From assembly GCA_016169945.1 (NCBI GenBank), contig JADLSH010000279.1, positions 2,108,001-2,172,000 of the forward strand: DNA of 64,000 nucleotides, read 5' to 3'. Position 1 is the first letter of the stretch; each line of letters starts with the position of its first letter. The notes under the pieces were generated by a model. That model saw only the letters and a list, made by a program, of their open reading frames with translations. It made no database searches and was not told the origin of the DNA. Both the position numbers and the translations under genes were made by a program. The DNA comes from Trachythela sp. YZ-2020. Lineage: Eukaryota; Cnidaria; Anthozoa; Malacalcyonacea; Clavulariidae. Positions 23,664 to 38,200 of this stretch are shown here, piece after piece.

Positions 23664-26600
23664 AACTGCTTGGTATGTCTGAGACACACTACGTATTTCA
23701 AGAAGTCATTCAACAGCTACACCTGGCTGTTGACTCCTGGACCAACCAAACAACAACACCGTTGTCCCTTGCGAAATTTGAAGAAATGATCAAGGGTATA
23801 TACATATATCTTTCCGAAGCACCCAACCATACTGTGCAGCATTTGTTACAATCCAAATGTCTAACCCAATGGTTATGGCACGGAAGTGGCTTTACCTCAC
23901 CCGAGAAAGTTGCTTTAGAATCACCTTTTCCGAGAAGCATCAACCTTCATCCATACTTGTTCCGTCTTCCAAACGAACTATTCAAAGTGAAGGACTTTCT
24001 ACTATCCCTCGGAGTAAAGCCGCAGTTTAAAGTTGATGACTTGCTGGTTATGCTGGGGAACATAAAGGAAAAGCATGATTGTGAAAACCGACCGCCTGAG
24101 GATGCGATGCAAGACTTAGATCAATGTCGTGCAGTGTTGGAGTGGATTGTGAGAAGCAATGACGAGCTATCTGAAGAACGCCGGTGTAAACTTCTTATTC
24201 CAGTCCATACGACTTCCGGACAGCTGCAACTCGAACCATGCAACAAGTGTACTTACTGTGATAGGGAATTCCTAAGACGAGGTGCCTCTGAACATGAGAT
24301 CTCCACTCAGTCTCATCTAATTCATAAAGCGATTCCTGATGATTTGGCTAGCCGCCTTCGAGTTCCGCGTCTGTCAAGCTGCCTCGCAGGAGCCAAAGCG
24401 CTTGGTATTAAATTTAAAGAAGCTGGTCAGTATGAACCACTGACCACGAGGTTACGTAACATCCTACAGCAGTACAAAGAAGGAGTGGCGATTTTCAAAG
24501 AAATTATCCAAAACGCAGATGACGCTCGCGCTTCCAAAGTGTGCTTCGTCGTTGATTGGCGTGAGAATCCCCGAGAACGATTGCTTACTGAAGAACTAGC
24601 TAAATGTCAGGGACCTGCTCTTTGGGCTTATAATGACGCCATGTTCTCTGATGCCGACTTTGAGAACATCAACAAGCTCGCTGGCGAGACGAAGAAGGAA
24701 GACTTGGAAAAAGTGGGTCGTTTTGGTCTTGGGTTTAACTCAGTCTACCATCTCACTGATGTTCCGAGTTTTGTGAGTGGCGAACACGTTGTTGTTTTTG
24801 ATCCGAATATGCATCACATCTCTAAAGTAATCGACGGCAAGATGAGAGGTGGTGGGTTCATGTTAAGCTTGGTAGAAAACAAACAGGTTCTATCGGCATT
24901 CCCCGACCAATTCTTGCCTTACAACCAGTTGTTTGGCTGTGACATGACTGGTACGGGCACTTTTCACTTCAAAGGAACATTATTTCGACTTCCTTTTCGT
25001 ACAACCGTACAAGCGCAAAAAAGTGAAATTTCGAACGAGCCTTACACACGAGAAAACGTGAACAACCTTATCAAGTCATTGAAAGAAAGTGCGTCAACCC
25101 TGTTGCTATTTACCCAAAATGTTACGGAGGTCCGGGTTTTTGAGATTCCGAAAAATTCTAACCCAAAGAAGTCTTTAGGGCAACCCTTAATAAGCATAAC
25201 AAAATCCGTCGAGAAAATCTTGCACACTAACGTTGCCGATAAATATGGCGAGGGAACGATCTTGCAAAATTCGTCAACTTGGTTATTAAACAGCCGAAGT
25301 TTGGGAATGGTGGTCACATCAGAAGGACCCCACCGTACTGAATTGTTAAAGATGGATGTGTCGATGGTAAAATCTACCTTAAGTGAAGTATCAAAAGTTG
25401 TTCAAACAGAAGACACGTGGATTGTTAATTCCTGCACCGGTGGCAGGTCTTCTCTTCAAGTTGCTCGAAGTGTTGATGGTATCCGGAACGCAGTTGTACC
25501 CGTCACTGGAATAGCTGCAAAGATGACGCATTCAGATATACATGGCGTGAAAATATTCCCCATACCTGGAGAAGTATTCTGCTTTATGCCACTTTCTATC
25601 GAGTCTGGGTTTCCCGTGCATATCAACGGCTCTTTTTCGGTTTATTCAAATCGGCGACGTCTATGGGAAGAAGGCGTGGGTGAACATCAATCGTTGAAAC
25701 CATTTGAAGCGAAGTGGAACGAAGCGTTGATGGAAGATTCCTTAGTTCAAGCTTATCTTCAGCTGCTACAATTACTTACGTCCTACAATGCCAAACAGTA
25801 CCAGTTCCACAGCCTTTGGCCTAACCCAGCTAAGGTCAACTACCCAAAAGCGTGGAAACCTTTTCTCTATTCATTTTTCAACAAAATCATCGACGAAAAG
25901 TGGCCGCTGTTTTACTGCAATGGAAATTGGAGAAAACTTCAAGATTGTCTTATCCTTGATCCAAAACTTAACAAGGTTGCTGAATGCGTCACCATTATGA
26001 ATCTGCTTGGTGAAAATGTCCTATCTCTTCTCCAAGACTTCATGGAAGCTTTTAAATCTAGCGGGAAAGAAACCTTTATCAAGTGTCACATGCTGACTGA
26101 AGATAGATTCTTGAGAGAGTTCTTCTTTCCCAGAGTTTCACAGATACCGACCCGACTTCGTAACTCTGTTCTTGTTCACATCCTCGATCGTCGACTAAGC
26201 AAACATCGAAACTATGATGACCTTTTACGTACGTACCCAAGTTTCAGCTGTTGTAAAGACGGGACGTCGCTGCGCAAACCAAACGAGCTGGTCCATCCGA
26301 AAGGAAGAGTTGCCTGTTTGTTTTCTGAAGAGGAGAAACGATTCGCGTTGGACAATCGCTTTTTGGAGAAAGAGCGAGCAATGATGTTGGAAGAGCTAGG
26401 AATGGCAATTGACATCCTTCCATGGTGTGCTTTGTGTGAGCGAGCTGAATGGGTTTCTAATCATTGCGATGTAACTAAAGCAAGATTGCTTATTCAATAC
26501 CTGAATCAAATGCTTCCGGAATGCGAAATAGCTGCTGAAGAAATGAAACGCCTACGTGCTGCTCAATTCCTTCCAATTTTGTCCAAGCCAAAAGACTACC

Positions 26601-29600
26601 CATTTCCCTGGAAGTCCGACAAAATTCGTGGGACGCAGTTAGGTGCTGCAGATTATCTCTATCTCGAACGACATAAATACCTTGTTGGTTCATCTCAACT
26701 AATCCTGGATGAATCATCCAATAGTTCAAGCGTGCCAAACAGATCTCTCAAGAAAATTCTTGGGTTTACTGTAAAGCAACCAATGTTATCTGATGTCATA
26801 GCACAACTTGATGAAGTGATCCAGATATCGCATCTGCTTACTGGAGATAAGAAGGAATCTACCGTATCTTCGTGTATGACAATTTATGACTTCTTTCAAA
26901 AGGTTGTAATCCCTAAACAAAACGAGTCACAACGATCTTATCTTCGTAAAGAACTGGAACGCCGGCCATGGATGTTTGTTAAAAATCAAATGGTGGATCC
27001 AAAACTTGTAGCAAGAAACTGGGACAAAGAAGATGGATCGCCATATTTGTTTTCCTTGCCTCTTCAGTACAATACGAAATTCAAAGGACTTATCCGTTGG
27101 TACGGAGTAAAAGAGAACTTTTGCCTGAAAGATTTTATTGAAGCAATTCTTAAGCTGAGAGAAAACACTGGTCGCAAGAAACTGATAGATAAACAAATCA
27201 GTACCCTCATCGTTCTTCTTGAAGAAGTATTTAGGTTAACCTACACGAAGCTTGAAATTACACTGCCTCTTCCAAGTGTAGACTGTCAGTTGTATGACGC
27301 AGATGAACTTGTAATTAACGATACGCCTTGGCTGGAGACAGACGGCTCAAATAAGCATGTACATGAGAAGGTCCCTGTAATGTTGGCATACAAATGTGGT
27401 GCAAAGCAGCTCAGAAACGCAGATTTAACTCGCTGCTCTGAACCTATCGGTAAACCGTTTGGACAGCATGAGAAGCTAACTGATCGTTTGAAGAATATTC
27501 TGGGCGCCTACCCTTCTGACGAGGGAATATTAAAGGAACTTCTTCAAAACGCAGATGATGCAAAAGCCAGCGAAATTCATTTTATATTTGATCCCCGAAC
27601 ACACGGAAGTAAACACGTCTTCTCTGATGATTGGAAAGAACTTCAAGGCCCTGCGATTTGTGTCTACAACGATAGACCATTCACTAAAGAAGATATTGAA
27701 GGTATCCAGGAGCTTGGTATTGGAAGCAAAGTGGACGACCCTACGAAAACTGGACAGTATGGTATTGGATTTAACGCAGTTTACCATCTTACTGATTGCC
27801 CATACTTCATTTCCAACGATGAAGTCATTTGTGTTTCTGACCCGCACGCTGCGTATGCTCCTGGTGCAGACGAAAGGAATCCTGGACGGTTGTTCCCCCA
27901 GCTCAACAAAATGTTCCGAAGAAATTACCAGGATGTTTTCTCCGGTTTTCTGGGTGATCTGTTTAATCTTAAAGGAGGCACAATGTTCCGTTTTCCACTT
28001 CGTTTTAATTCAAAGCTCGAGTCTAAGATTTCAACTATTCAGTGGAATGAAAGAAAAGTGAAAGAGCTGTTTGATTTATTCCGAGCATCCGCGAAAAAGA
28101 TGTTGCTGTTTCTGAGTAACGTTACCAAGATCTCTGTTTCCGAGATAAAGAACGGAGAACTTGAAATGTATTCTGTAATGTCCGAAGTTTCTGATATTGA
28201 TAAACGAGCTGAATTCTTTGAGAAGATCAGAGCATACAGTAAAGTGCCAACTCAACGAATGAAAGTGCAGATGGTCCACTACGTTATGAAGATATCCGAT
28301 ACGTATAACGTAAAAAAGGATTGGTTGGTCACACAGAGCTTGGGGTATATAAATAAGAAAAGTAACTCGGAAGTTCCAAATGGTACCAGAATGGGATTGC
28401 TACCACGTGCCGGAATTGCCGTTCGCTTACCCTCAACTGAACTCCAAGGTTCTCCATTCCGACATTCCATATTTTGCATACTTCCACTTCCAGTTTCTAC
28501 GAGATTTCCCGCTCATATCAATGGCCACTTCGCACTGGACTCAGCTCGCCGTGGTCTGTGGCATGACCCGAAAAGTTCGGACGAACGAGTCGTTTGGAAT
28601 GACTTCATGAAACGCCAAGTAATTGCTCCAGCCTATGCCAGTGCAATTTGTCACGCCAAAAAGCACATTCTTGGGTATCAAGCTGAATCTGACACTTCAG
28701 GCATGTTTTCCTCGAAGAATGTAACTGAGGATGGTCTCAGGTGGTATCATCAGTTGTTCCCTTCCATTACAGATCTTGATGCAGATTGGAAGCCTGTTGG
28801 AGAAGCGCTTTACAGAAGTTTCCTGCCGATGCTTCCTGTTTTACCTGTTGTCATGTCAGTTCCAGAAAGCAAGAAGTCATTTACAGACGGACTTCTCTCC
28901 CCTTTTTCTGCTGCAACAGCAGAGACCGACCTGACTCCTGCTAATGTCACGTGGTGTAAAGTCAGCGATGCGTACTTTTGTACTGCTGGAATGTCGTGGT
29001 TACTCGAGAAGACGTTGCTAGGCATAGGTTTCCGCCTTCTTTCACACACGCCGAGGGCAATTCACGAAAGTTTCAAAGCAGTTAAATATTACCAAGATGT
29101 GAGCCCAGAACACGTTAGAGTATTCCTTTGCAACCAAAGAGAAGTTAAAGATAATTTACCCAAGAAAGTCAAGGACACTGTACTTCACGACGTGAGTAGT
29201 GTCTATGAACTCACGAAGTATTGCGCTAAAACTGAGGACTTTTTCAAAAATCTCGAAGGCCTTCCTTTGCTTCTCACACAAGATGGCAGGCTTCGTTGCT
29301 TCCATCGTGGTGCCGTAGTTTTCTGCAGCAGATTCAGTCAGCTGTTGCCCTCCAGACCCGATCTCTTCCTATACGATTTGCTTCGAAGTCTTTATGCAAG
29401 CGACATCAAGAAGTGTTCTAATGTTATGCGAGAATTTCGTATACCTGATCTTGCCAAATTTCAAGCTGTCCTTTTCCCATCGACTTGGATTAACACCCCT
29501 TCCCACCAACCATGGAATGCAAACGAGCAAGACAACACATTTCCATCGAAAGAATGGCTTGTATTACTCTGGGAGTTCATTGATGTTATATCCAGAAGTG

Positions 29601-32396
29601 AAAATGAAAGCAAAACAAATAGTGTCCTCAAGGAAATCGTGGATTGGCATATAATCCCGACCACACAGAACTGCCTCGTTCCGGTTTCTAGGGGAAAAAC
29701 AGTTCTCAATGTTAGCACATATCTCAACAGGGATTCACCTCAAGACAAAATCATACGAGGGCTGTTAGTGAAACTTGGCTGTCCACAGTTAAACCACACC
29801 ATTTTTATCTCTTCTTCTCATCTCAGATTCTCAAGTTCTGGTGGAGCTACTGCAGTACGTATGCACTACCTTGCAATGGTTCAGTCAACGGAGGACGTCC
29901 TGGGACTGTTGCACCAGACTTTGAACGGCGACACGAGAGAAGAAGCTACACTTACGAATCACGAAATTGAACGACTCCTCATGTTTCTACAAAGTGATCT
30001 TTTCAGGCTGTCTTGCTCTCTTCTGCGACATCTTCCATTTTACCAAAACAGAAGCAGCACTTACACACGGCTTTCTAGTTGCAATACAGTGTATGATGTG
30101 GAAGATAGTGTCCCTGGGGATAGCCTTCAAGTCCTTTCCACAGTAACGAACAGTATTTTCTTACTCCAGGCTCCTAAACTCGCAGAGCTTTACCAATACA
30201 TTGGAATCAAACCAGCTTCCTCTGTGGAGTTCTACATCAACATAGTTCTAAAGTACTTCAATCATTTAACACCTGAAGGAAGAGTAAATCATCTAAAGTT
30301 TGTGAGAGATTACCTTTTGCATGACCATTGTAAAGATTATAAACATCTACTGTCTGTTATGAATCAGCTGCCCTTTATTCCCGATAATTCAGGCGTACTC
30401 CGTCCAGCAAAAGAGTTTTATAATCCAGACAATAGAGTGTTCAAGAAATTTGTGCCAGAGGGAAAATTTCCTCCAGCGCCGTTCGATTCCTTCGACTGGA
30501 AAGAATTTCTAAAGAAAGTTGGTCTCCAATGCTCCGTCACCCAAGATCATTTCTTGCAGTATGCCAAACAATTGGAGCAGCAAGCTCGAAATCGTCTAAA
30601 TCCAAGTTCAGATGAAGCGAAAGAAATCTTGCAAAAGTCGAACATTTTGGTTTCCCATTTATTTGATAACCAAAGTTTGGACACATCGGCATTTCTTTCT
30701 CAAATTTCAATAATTTATTTTGTTCCTGCAGCGAAGGTAAAGAAGTTATATCTTGACATCCATCCTTCACACACACAATCAATTCTTACGTGTTTTAGTA
30801 GGTCCGTGATCGAAATGCATACAGCCCTTACATGGTCAAGTGCGTCTTTAATAGCAAGCTCAGCAGTTCCGCACCGTAAAGGGAATTTGAACAAAGTGCT
30901 CGGAATACATACCAATCCTCCACACGAACTTGTCATCTCCCACGTCAAGAACATTTCTGGTCGTTTTCCTGCGACGAATAAGAAGGAAGTTCCCTCGACA
31001 TTGCAAGTAATTCTTTCTGAGGTAATGACAACGATATACAGCTATTTTAAGGAATCTTGCCATTTAAGGTCTGGTCCACCCAATGAAACTTGTTCACCTA
31101 AATGTCAAACGTCTAGGAATGCCCTTCGCAATGTTCCCGTGGTATTGGTCGACCGCCATACGTTTGTACGCGGTAGCCAGCTTGCATTCAGTGAAGTATG
31201 GGAAAGCATAAACCCATACATGTTTAATATTCCTCGTAATCTTCAACAATTCGAGCACTTCCTAAAATGTCTTGGCGCTCAAGAACGTCCAACACCACTT
31301 CAATATTCATCAGTACTAGAAGCAATCAAGAGAAGTTCTGGCGACAACCAAATGCATCCAGGAGAGGTTCCTGCATCAGTCGATGCGACTAGATGTTTGT
31401 TCATGCGTTTAAGCAAAGATAAAAAACGCTTTCAAACACGTGGAGGTTCCTCCCCAAATGTAGCACAATCCTTGGCAAATGTTCGTAATCTATATCTCCC
31501 AACCGAAGATAATTATGTGAAGCCATCGTGTGAGGTTTTTCTCAACGACACTATGGAGAAGAAAGAACGTTTGAAAGATTATTGGAAGGAGCTGCTCATT
31601 GATTTAACCATGAAAGATCAAGAACCTCCTGCAAAACTTGTCGAACTGCTGCCGAGTCATTTGAAAGTTAAAAAGTTAAGCTCTAAATTAAATGAAGAGT
31701 TGAGTCCAAATTGCATCGACAAGACTTGTATTCTTGATCAAGATCCAACTGAGCAGTCTTGTTACTTCATCAAACCATACCGGGACATTATTTGTTCGCC
31801 GGAGTTTAGCGAGGCGTTAATACGGTTGTACAAGTTCCAGAAAGAAAAAGTCAGGATTCCAGAACAAGTGAGAAATGATCTTAGAAGTCTTGAAAACGGA
31901 GTCCAAATTTCATGCATGCAGACTATTGAAGTACGGCTTGTCACGAGGGAAACTATGGAACCGGTCCCAGGCAGCGAGGCAGAAGTTCCTTCATTTTGTC
32001 ATAAAAATCCGGATGGGTTTTCTATTCTAATCAAACATGGCGAAGGGGGTAATCCTATTGTATTACATGAGAGGTTAAGTTCATTTATTTCCATGATCAC
32101 TGGGCAACATATAGGTAAAGTAAATTGGCGTTATCTGATGATGATCCTTGGAGCCAAAGACCCCAGCGAAATGTCGAAGACGTTGGATGATGCTCGAATA
32201 CCACGAAGTATCAGCAGCAGTTCCAGAGAACCAAATCCGGGAGATCAAATCCCAGAACATTTCCACTTCCTTTTGAAAAACGTTATAAATTACCTTCTAC
32301 GAGAAGGTGAACTGGTTGGATATGAAATAAGGGAAGAGGATGAAGAAAATGAAGCAGTGTATGTGTACGCAAAGATCATTGAACAAACAAGCCAAG
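23664..32396 (+). CDS. SACS: Sacsin-like paralog B, giant exon with SIRPT2 and SIRPT3
   Basis: This is a single open exon of 8,733 bases (2,911 codons). Giant coding exons are typical of SACS. SIRPT2 starts near 24425 with YEPLTTRLRNILQQY, EIIQNADDARAS (about 24500) and VGRFGLGFNSVYHLTD (about 24712). SIRPT3 starts near 27457 with FGQHEKLTDRLKNILGAY, ELLQNADDAKAS (about 27535) and TGQYGIGFNAVYHLTD (about 27750). Each repeat has a GT.FRFP or GTLFRLPFR strand and a LPLPV/MPLSI...HINGHFAL motif. The last 60 codons carry the pre-J segment EPNPGDQIPEH...LVGYEIREED...YAKIIEQTSQ, which reappears in the BTB chimera. It ends in phase 1 at GTATGT. From about 26904 onward it is the near-identical partner of paralog A. 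The frame has no breaks. Confidence 0.95.
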
Positions 32397-32866
32397 GTAT
32401 GTGTTAATTAACTTATATTGCTGAATAATACCATTTCATTAACTTCGTTTCCTTGTAGTATTTGCGCGCTATAATCAACTATATGATTTACATTGATCAT
32501 AAAGACCCGAGTTTACCAGGTATTGAAGACTCGTGGTACTTACTAGACTTTTCGCAAAGTCACTAGACTTTCCCGAACCGTCTTCAACTTTACTCGCTCC
32601 TTAAAAGCTACAGAAAAATCAGAGGTGAACTTGTGGCAAGTCTATGTGTTTCCACGAAAAGAAATCAACTTTTTAGACTTATTGTAAAGACTTGTCAGTA
32701 AATGGTTTTGAATTTAATTTGACATCAGTTGACCCATTCAGCCAAATCAATGCTCGTCTTTTCAAATAACATTCGGACTTTGAATTTCCAGTTCATTATA
32801 ATCAGATATTTATTTAGATTTATGAACTTCTTTTTTCATCAAACGATCTGAATTGATCATTTTTAG

Positions 32867-33888
32867 GTGATGGTAGATTCGCATTCAACAGCAAATACAA
32901 GATTGATATTGGTGAAGAAGATCCTGTTGAAGTTAGCAAACTGAAGCTTTACAAGTTTGATCGTGAAGGAGGAACAGTAGGAGAAGCTAGCAGTTCGAGA
33001 CATGAGGGGATGGAATTGGTGCCTTATGTAGGTTCTGGTACTGAAACTGACCATTCTAGCCAAGATGCTACTGCTCGTGAGCCAGTAACGCTTGAAGAAG
33101 CCAAAAGAGAGGTTGCTGAAGCGCTGAAAGAGATTTGGCAACTTCCAGAGTCGGAAAGATCCAGTGCTATTAAACGTCTGATCCGACGATGGCATCCCGA
33201 CAAAAATCAGCATCGCGAGTCCTTCGCTAACGAAGTAACGAAGTTCTTACTCAACGAGGTGGAGCGTTTGAAAAAGGGTGGAGTACCTGGCTACCGCCCA
33301 GAATCTGCTAACCCAAATCAACCTTCAACTAGACCATCAAGGCCTCATGGTGCCTGGCCTGGTCCGGACTTCGGGAAATTTTTCAATAGATACCGAGGAC
33401 GAGCAAAACGACAACGACAACGTCATCACGAGTGGCGAGACCACCGAGACGCGGATAACGAGGATGAGTCAGCCAATAGGGACGAAGCTAAACGATGGAT
33501 GAGACAAGCTCAGAAAGATTTTGATGCAGCTGGCTGCCTATTCCGAAGCGGGTTTTATTCCTTTACTTGTTTCCATTGCCAACAAGCCGTTGAAAAAGCT
33601 CTGAAAGCTCTCATGTTTGCCAAAGGTCATCTTAAAAGGAGCGACCTAGAAGCGCACGACGTGCTGACATTAGCATATCGAGCGTCTGAAATAGATGCAC
33701 GTCTTCGGGCCATTCCTGGGATGGTTGCGCGTATACAGGGATATTATATCAAGACCCGTTATCCTGACTATCAAAGAGGTTTATTCCAAGATTCCATTCC
33801 AGCCGACGTGTTTACTGAGGGAGATGCTGATGATGCGATTTCAAAGGCTACAGAAATTTTGCTGCTTATCCGACAAGTCCTGCATTAG
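32867..33888 (+). CDS. SACS: Sacsin-like paralog B, terminal exon with J domain and HEPN domain
   Basis: The exon follows CATTTTTAG and completes the split Gly codon, reading GDGRFAFNSKYKIDIGEED. The J domain spans about 33090-33290, with HPD intact in IRRWHPDKNQHRE (about 33181-33220). A basic, Q/R-rich linker (RGRAKRQRQRHHEW) leads to HEPN: RDEAKRWMRQAQKDFDAAG, FYSFTCFHCQQAVEKALKAL and GYYIKTRYPDYQRG. The stop is TAG at 33886-33888. Joined to its upstream exons this makes about 4,360 residues, close to human sacsin (4,579). Only the N-terminal exon or exons seem to be missing from view. Domain order SIRPT x3, J, HEPN equals the vertebrate gene. Confidence 0.94.
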
Positions 33889-35271
33889 AAACTTAGAGTT
33901 TGTGTTTAAACTTTCAGTTGAACATTGTTTTAATTGTCAAACTAAGTTGATTATCGTTGATTTAATGCGAAACCTTGTATCGGGGATGAAAGCGGAATAA
34001 TTGTGAACGGAAATTTTACATTTTGCAGCACCCATGCATGGGGGTGATAATACATGGAGAGTTTTCAGCCCGATTGACCGAGGTGAAATTTCAGTCCGGT
34101 CTAACGATAAAATCCTATTAAAATAGCATGCGATTACATGACGGAACTTTCAGCTCGGGCTGAAAAAAACGATCGGTTTAAATGGCTTTATATTTGTTTT
34201 TCCTTCTCTATTATGTAACCACAATTAAGCAAGGGCACAAAAGTAGTTAAAATGTGCGAAAATTAACCAATCAGAATCGCCTATTTTAGTTAACTACTAT
34301 TTAACTACAAAATGGGTAGTTAAAAAGTAGTTAAACGGTTTTTAAAACCAGCCCCAACAGTATTTCATATTATTTGAGAAGCGGAATAGCTGTATTTTCG
34401 AACTTCATCGTTTTAATTTGGACTATGATTTCAGCCTGGTTTCAAATACCCGGACTAAACTATTTTAAACTCAGCCCGGGCTGAAACCGTTGTCATGTAA
34501 AATTGTAAAATTTACCGAATATATATGTATATTATAACTACACACCTCATTTCCTTTTATTCATTTTTCAATATTCCCCTTTCAACCTCGAGTTTTAAAT
34601 GTTGGGTAATTTTTAAAGATCTGAATCATTTTAGTAGTTTATATTCTAGACGTTATTCGTTAGTCATAGTTTAAGAGTGGGCATTTAGCCCGATCGAGTA
34701 CTCATATATCATAATAGATGCTGACTGATTTTGCCACTGACTCGACTGGGCATATCAGTAAACAGCAGTAATTTGCCAATCTTTTGAAGGGGCGTTATAT
34801 ATTCTAATTTCTAAATAAAGTAATGTAATTCTAATTTTTTTCACAAATAAATGGTTTAGCAATCAACTAGTCTGGGTATACAAGAATCTATGTATTAGCA
34901 AAGTTCGGCACCATTTTGGGGGTATGCCCCCCTCCCCTGCCCTGTGGCTACGCCTCTGGCAGTCTGGCTATATGGAAAATCACCGCTGAAACTCACTCGA
35001 AAATTAAAGAAAATGACGTAACGTGAGTTTGAGCAAAATCAGGCGCGCAACGTTGTTTTCGTCGTTCCGACTTCGCGTGAACAAATTCGCCTAGTGGAAA
35101 ACGTGCTTAATCGGCCATAAACCGGCCGAACGCGAGGGGGGGGGGTTTCACGCTGGATTTTCATTTACATTTCGCGCCAAAACTGTGTATAGTTACGTCA
35201 CTGAAAATTCTCGGTGCCCACTACCACTGATTTCCGCCACGTGTCCGCGCACTATTTACGATTATGGAAAT
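33889..35271. other. Spacer between sacsin B and the BTB chimera
   Basis: It holds a foldback MITE (34051-34500), a conserved AATAAA (about 34814) that is a candidate poly(A) site for sacsin B, and a G run near 35140. Homology to the sacsin A flank ends at about 34913. The stretch just before the BTB gene is locally GC-richer (CGCG-containing, about 35040-35130), which suits a promoter or 5' UTR. No promoter motif can be named. Confidence 0.55.
34051..34500. repeat. Foldback MITE downstream of sacsin B
   Basis: This is the counterpart of the 7014-7428 element. It starts TACATGGAGAGTTTTCAGCC and ends with the complement of TTACATGACAACGGTTTCAG. Scattered CAGCCCGG motifs occur in both directions. 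It has diverged from its twin by indels. Confidence 0.6.
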
Positions 35272-38200
35272 ATGGCGGTCAACAACGTTGTAGATTGGCA
35301 GTCGACGAAGGCGAGTGTTCTTGAAAGAAGTCGTTATATGTTGAACAATCCGTTTATGAGTGATATAAAATTCACATGTGAAGATTCTACAAAGGCATTT
35401 TATGCACACAAGTATGTATTAGGCACAAGTAGTGCTGTATTTCATGCGATGTTCTACGGCGTGTTGGCCGAGACGAAGCCGGTTGTTCATCTCAGTGACA
35501 CAGACGAAGAAAGTCTTGAACAATTTCTTCGCTTTCTCTACACGGAAGAATGTACATTGACAACGGACAATGTTATCTCTGTGATGTATCTCTCAAAGAA
35601 ATATATAGTGCCCTCTCTCACTGAAAAATGTGTGAAAATCACGGAAAATATTAGCTTAAACCATGAGAATGTTCTAGGATTTTTGGAACAGGCAATACAT
35701 TTTGGGGAGGATGATTTGGAGATGAGATGTTGGGGTGTCGTCATGACGCGTACCACATTAGTGATTACCGCAGAAACTTTCAATAACATTAGTCAAAAGA
35801 TGCTGGCACTTGTACTTAGCCGAAACTTGCTTAACATTGCAGAAGTTGAACTTTTCCAAGCAGTATTAAAGTGGTGTGACCGACAATGTTCAATGAACCA
35901 ACTAGAAGTGTCAGGGGAGAACAGACGAACTGTTCTACAAGATGCTGTGTATGACATCAGATTCCTTTCAATGTCCCGAGAAGATTTCACACAGCATGTC
36001 CATTCATCCGGGTTACTTTCAGCTGATGAAATGGTTTCCATTTATGGAATATTGGATGGAATGGAACTGCCTGGTTTAAAATGGAATACAGAAAGACGAA
36101 AAGAATATGTGGGTCCACGAATGATCCTCATAGAACAAACAGAACCAAATCCAGGAGAAAGGATTCCAGATATTGAGGATCTTTTGAAAATTGATATAAA
36201 TTTCCATCTGCAAGATGGTGAATGGGTTGGATATGAAATACAGGAAGAGGGTGGAGAAAATAAAGCTGAGCATGTGTACGCAAAGATTATTGAACAAACG
36301 AGAGAAAGTATGTTTTTACTTCACTGAATTTTATTCTGACTTTAGTAGAGGTAATTAAGTATGGTTTCGAGTGCAATTTAGATATAACATTTACATATCC
36401 AAATTTCATGAGAAATCATGCTATTACTTATTAACCCATTAGCTGGCAATGCGCCCAGATGCGCCCTACTTTAGTATTTTACTCTGTCTAACGCCAGCCG
36501 ATTTTACTCGTCAGTGGTAGGGTACTGCCAGTTAATGGGTTAATATTAATATACATAAAAATGTTCTAGACAATTATACTTTTTAACTGGCAGTACCCTA
36601 CCACTGACAAGTAAAATCATCTGGAGTTAGACAGAGTAAAATACTAAAGTAGGGCAGATCTAGGAGCATTGCCAGCTAATGGGCTAACAATGCTTGAGGT
36701 GACTCCCTGCAGAGGGAAAATTTTGGACAACTACAGTCTGTCAATCTAAAACTGCTGTTCCTATGGCAACAATGACGTTTCAATATGACAGATCACATTT
36801 TCCTATTTTGAAAAAAATAATATGACAGAATTGTTTAAAAATCTTGAAAATAGTTCAATATACTAAAAGAAAGTGTGAAAACTATGGGGGTAAAGTTGGG
36901 CGGTATTGAAATTTCAATACCGGTTACGGTATTTTTAAAATATCGCGGTATACCGGTATACCGTTAAAATCTTTTAAGGAAATGTGTGATCTACAGTACT
37001 AGTACTAGCTTCAGCCATAACGCAGCACAAATGCACAATCTACTTAGCTCCCATACTTGGACTTTGGAGTTGTTTACGTCAAATGAAACGCTAAAATATC
37101 ACTTAAATGGCTTCCAAATTTTGGCTAATTAACAATGTTCTAAAATGTTAAAATATAATTATACGCTATTCCGCGGCCGCGCGCGCATACATTGCGTTTG
37201 TTTTTCGTTTGTGAACTTTTCTTGCTGTTTACATAAAAAGATAAACTAATGATATTTATGATACCGGTATATCTTACAGTATACCGCCGATAACGGTATA
37301 CCGGTATAGCGTCAAAACCAATACCGCCATACCGGTATCAACTAAATACCGTGAATAACTAAGAATACCGGTATACCGCCCAACTTTATATGGGGGTCAC
37401 AGATGCTATTTTCGAGTTAAATTACTTAAAGCCAAAATATCCACCATATTGAAACGTCATTGTTGCCATAGCAATGGCAGTTATGGATGTTGTAAATGGA
37501 TGGATTTTACGGATGTAGTAAAACCTGTCGAAAAGCACAAACTCTCATTTGCTGATCAAATCAATGTTCTCATGAACCAATCAAATATCTGATATCACTA
37601 ATGCTGCGGTGTCAATTTCACATCGTCTATACAGGGTGTCCCAAAAAAATGCCCCCCATCATACTTTGTGGTATTACTTCGTTAATGTTAACAAAAGATT
37701 CAAATTTTCGCACTGGATTAAAAAACAAACATATCATGCCAATCAATTAATATTTGACTGATCAAAATAACTAATCATTTGCCTTCTAGAACCAGTTAAG
37801 GTGGCAACACCAATATTGCGACTTGTCCAAATTATGGAAATTAGCCTCAACATGTTTCGAGACTTTTAAAAAGGATTTTCAAAGCAAATGTCTCGCTATC
37901 TGCTCTAAAACTCATGATTTGTTGTCGTTAGCATAGACATTTCGTTTACTGTGAAAATTATTAACAATGAGGCAGGAGCCTGAGCAGGAAAAGGAAAATG
38001 CATTGAATTTGCTGTTTTAGGACAAAATTGATGGAAAAAAGCACATTTTTGCCATTTCCCCCACCTTACCAAGGCTTGTGCCTCCTATTTACTAATTTTT
38101 ACATGAAACGAAATCTTGATTAATATAGGGAACCACCATTATTCAATTTTAGAGAGTGATAAGTAGTTTTTCTCTTAAAATTCTTGTGAAAGTATTGAAG

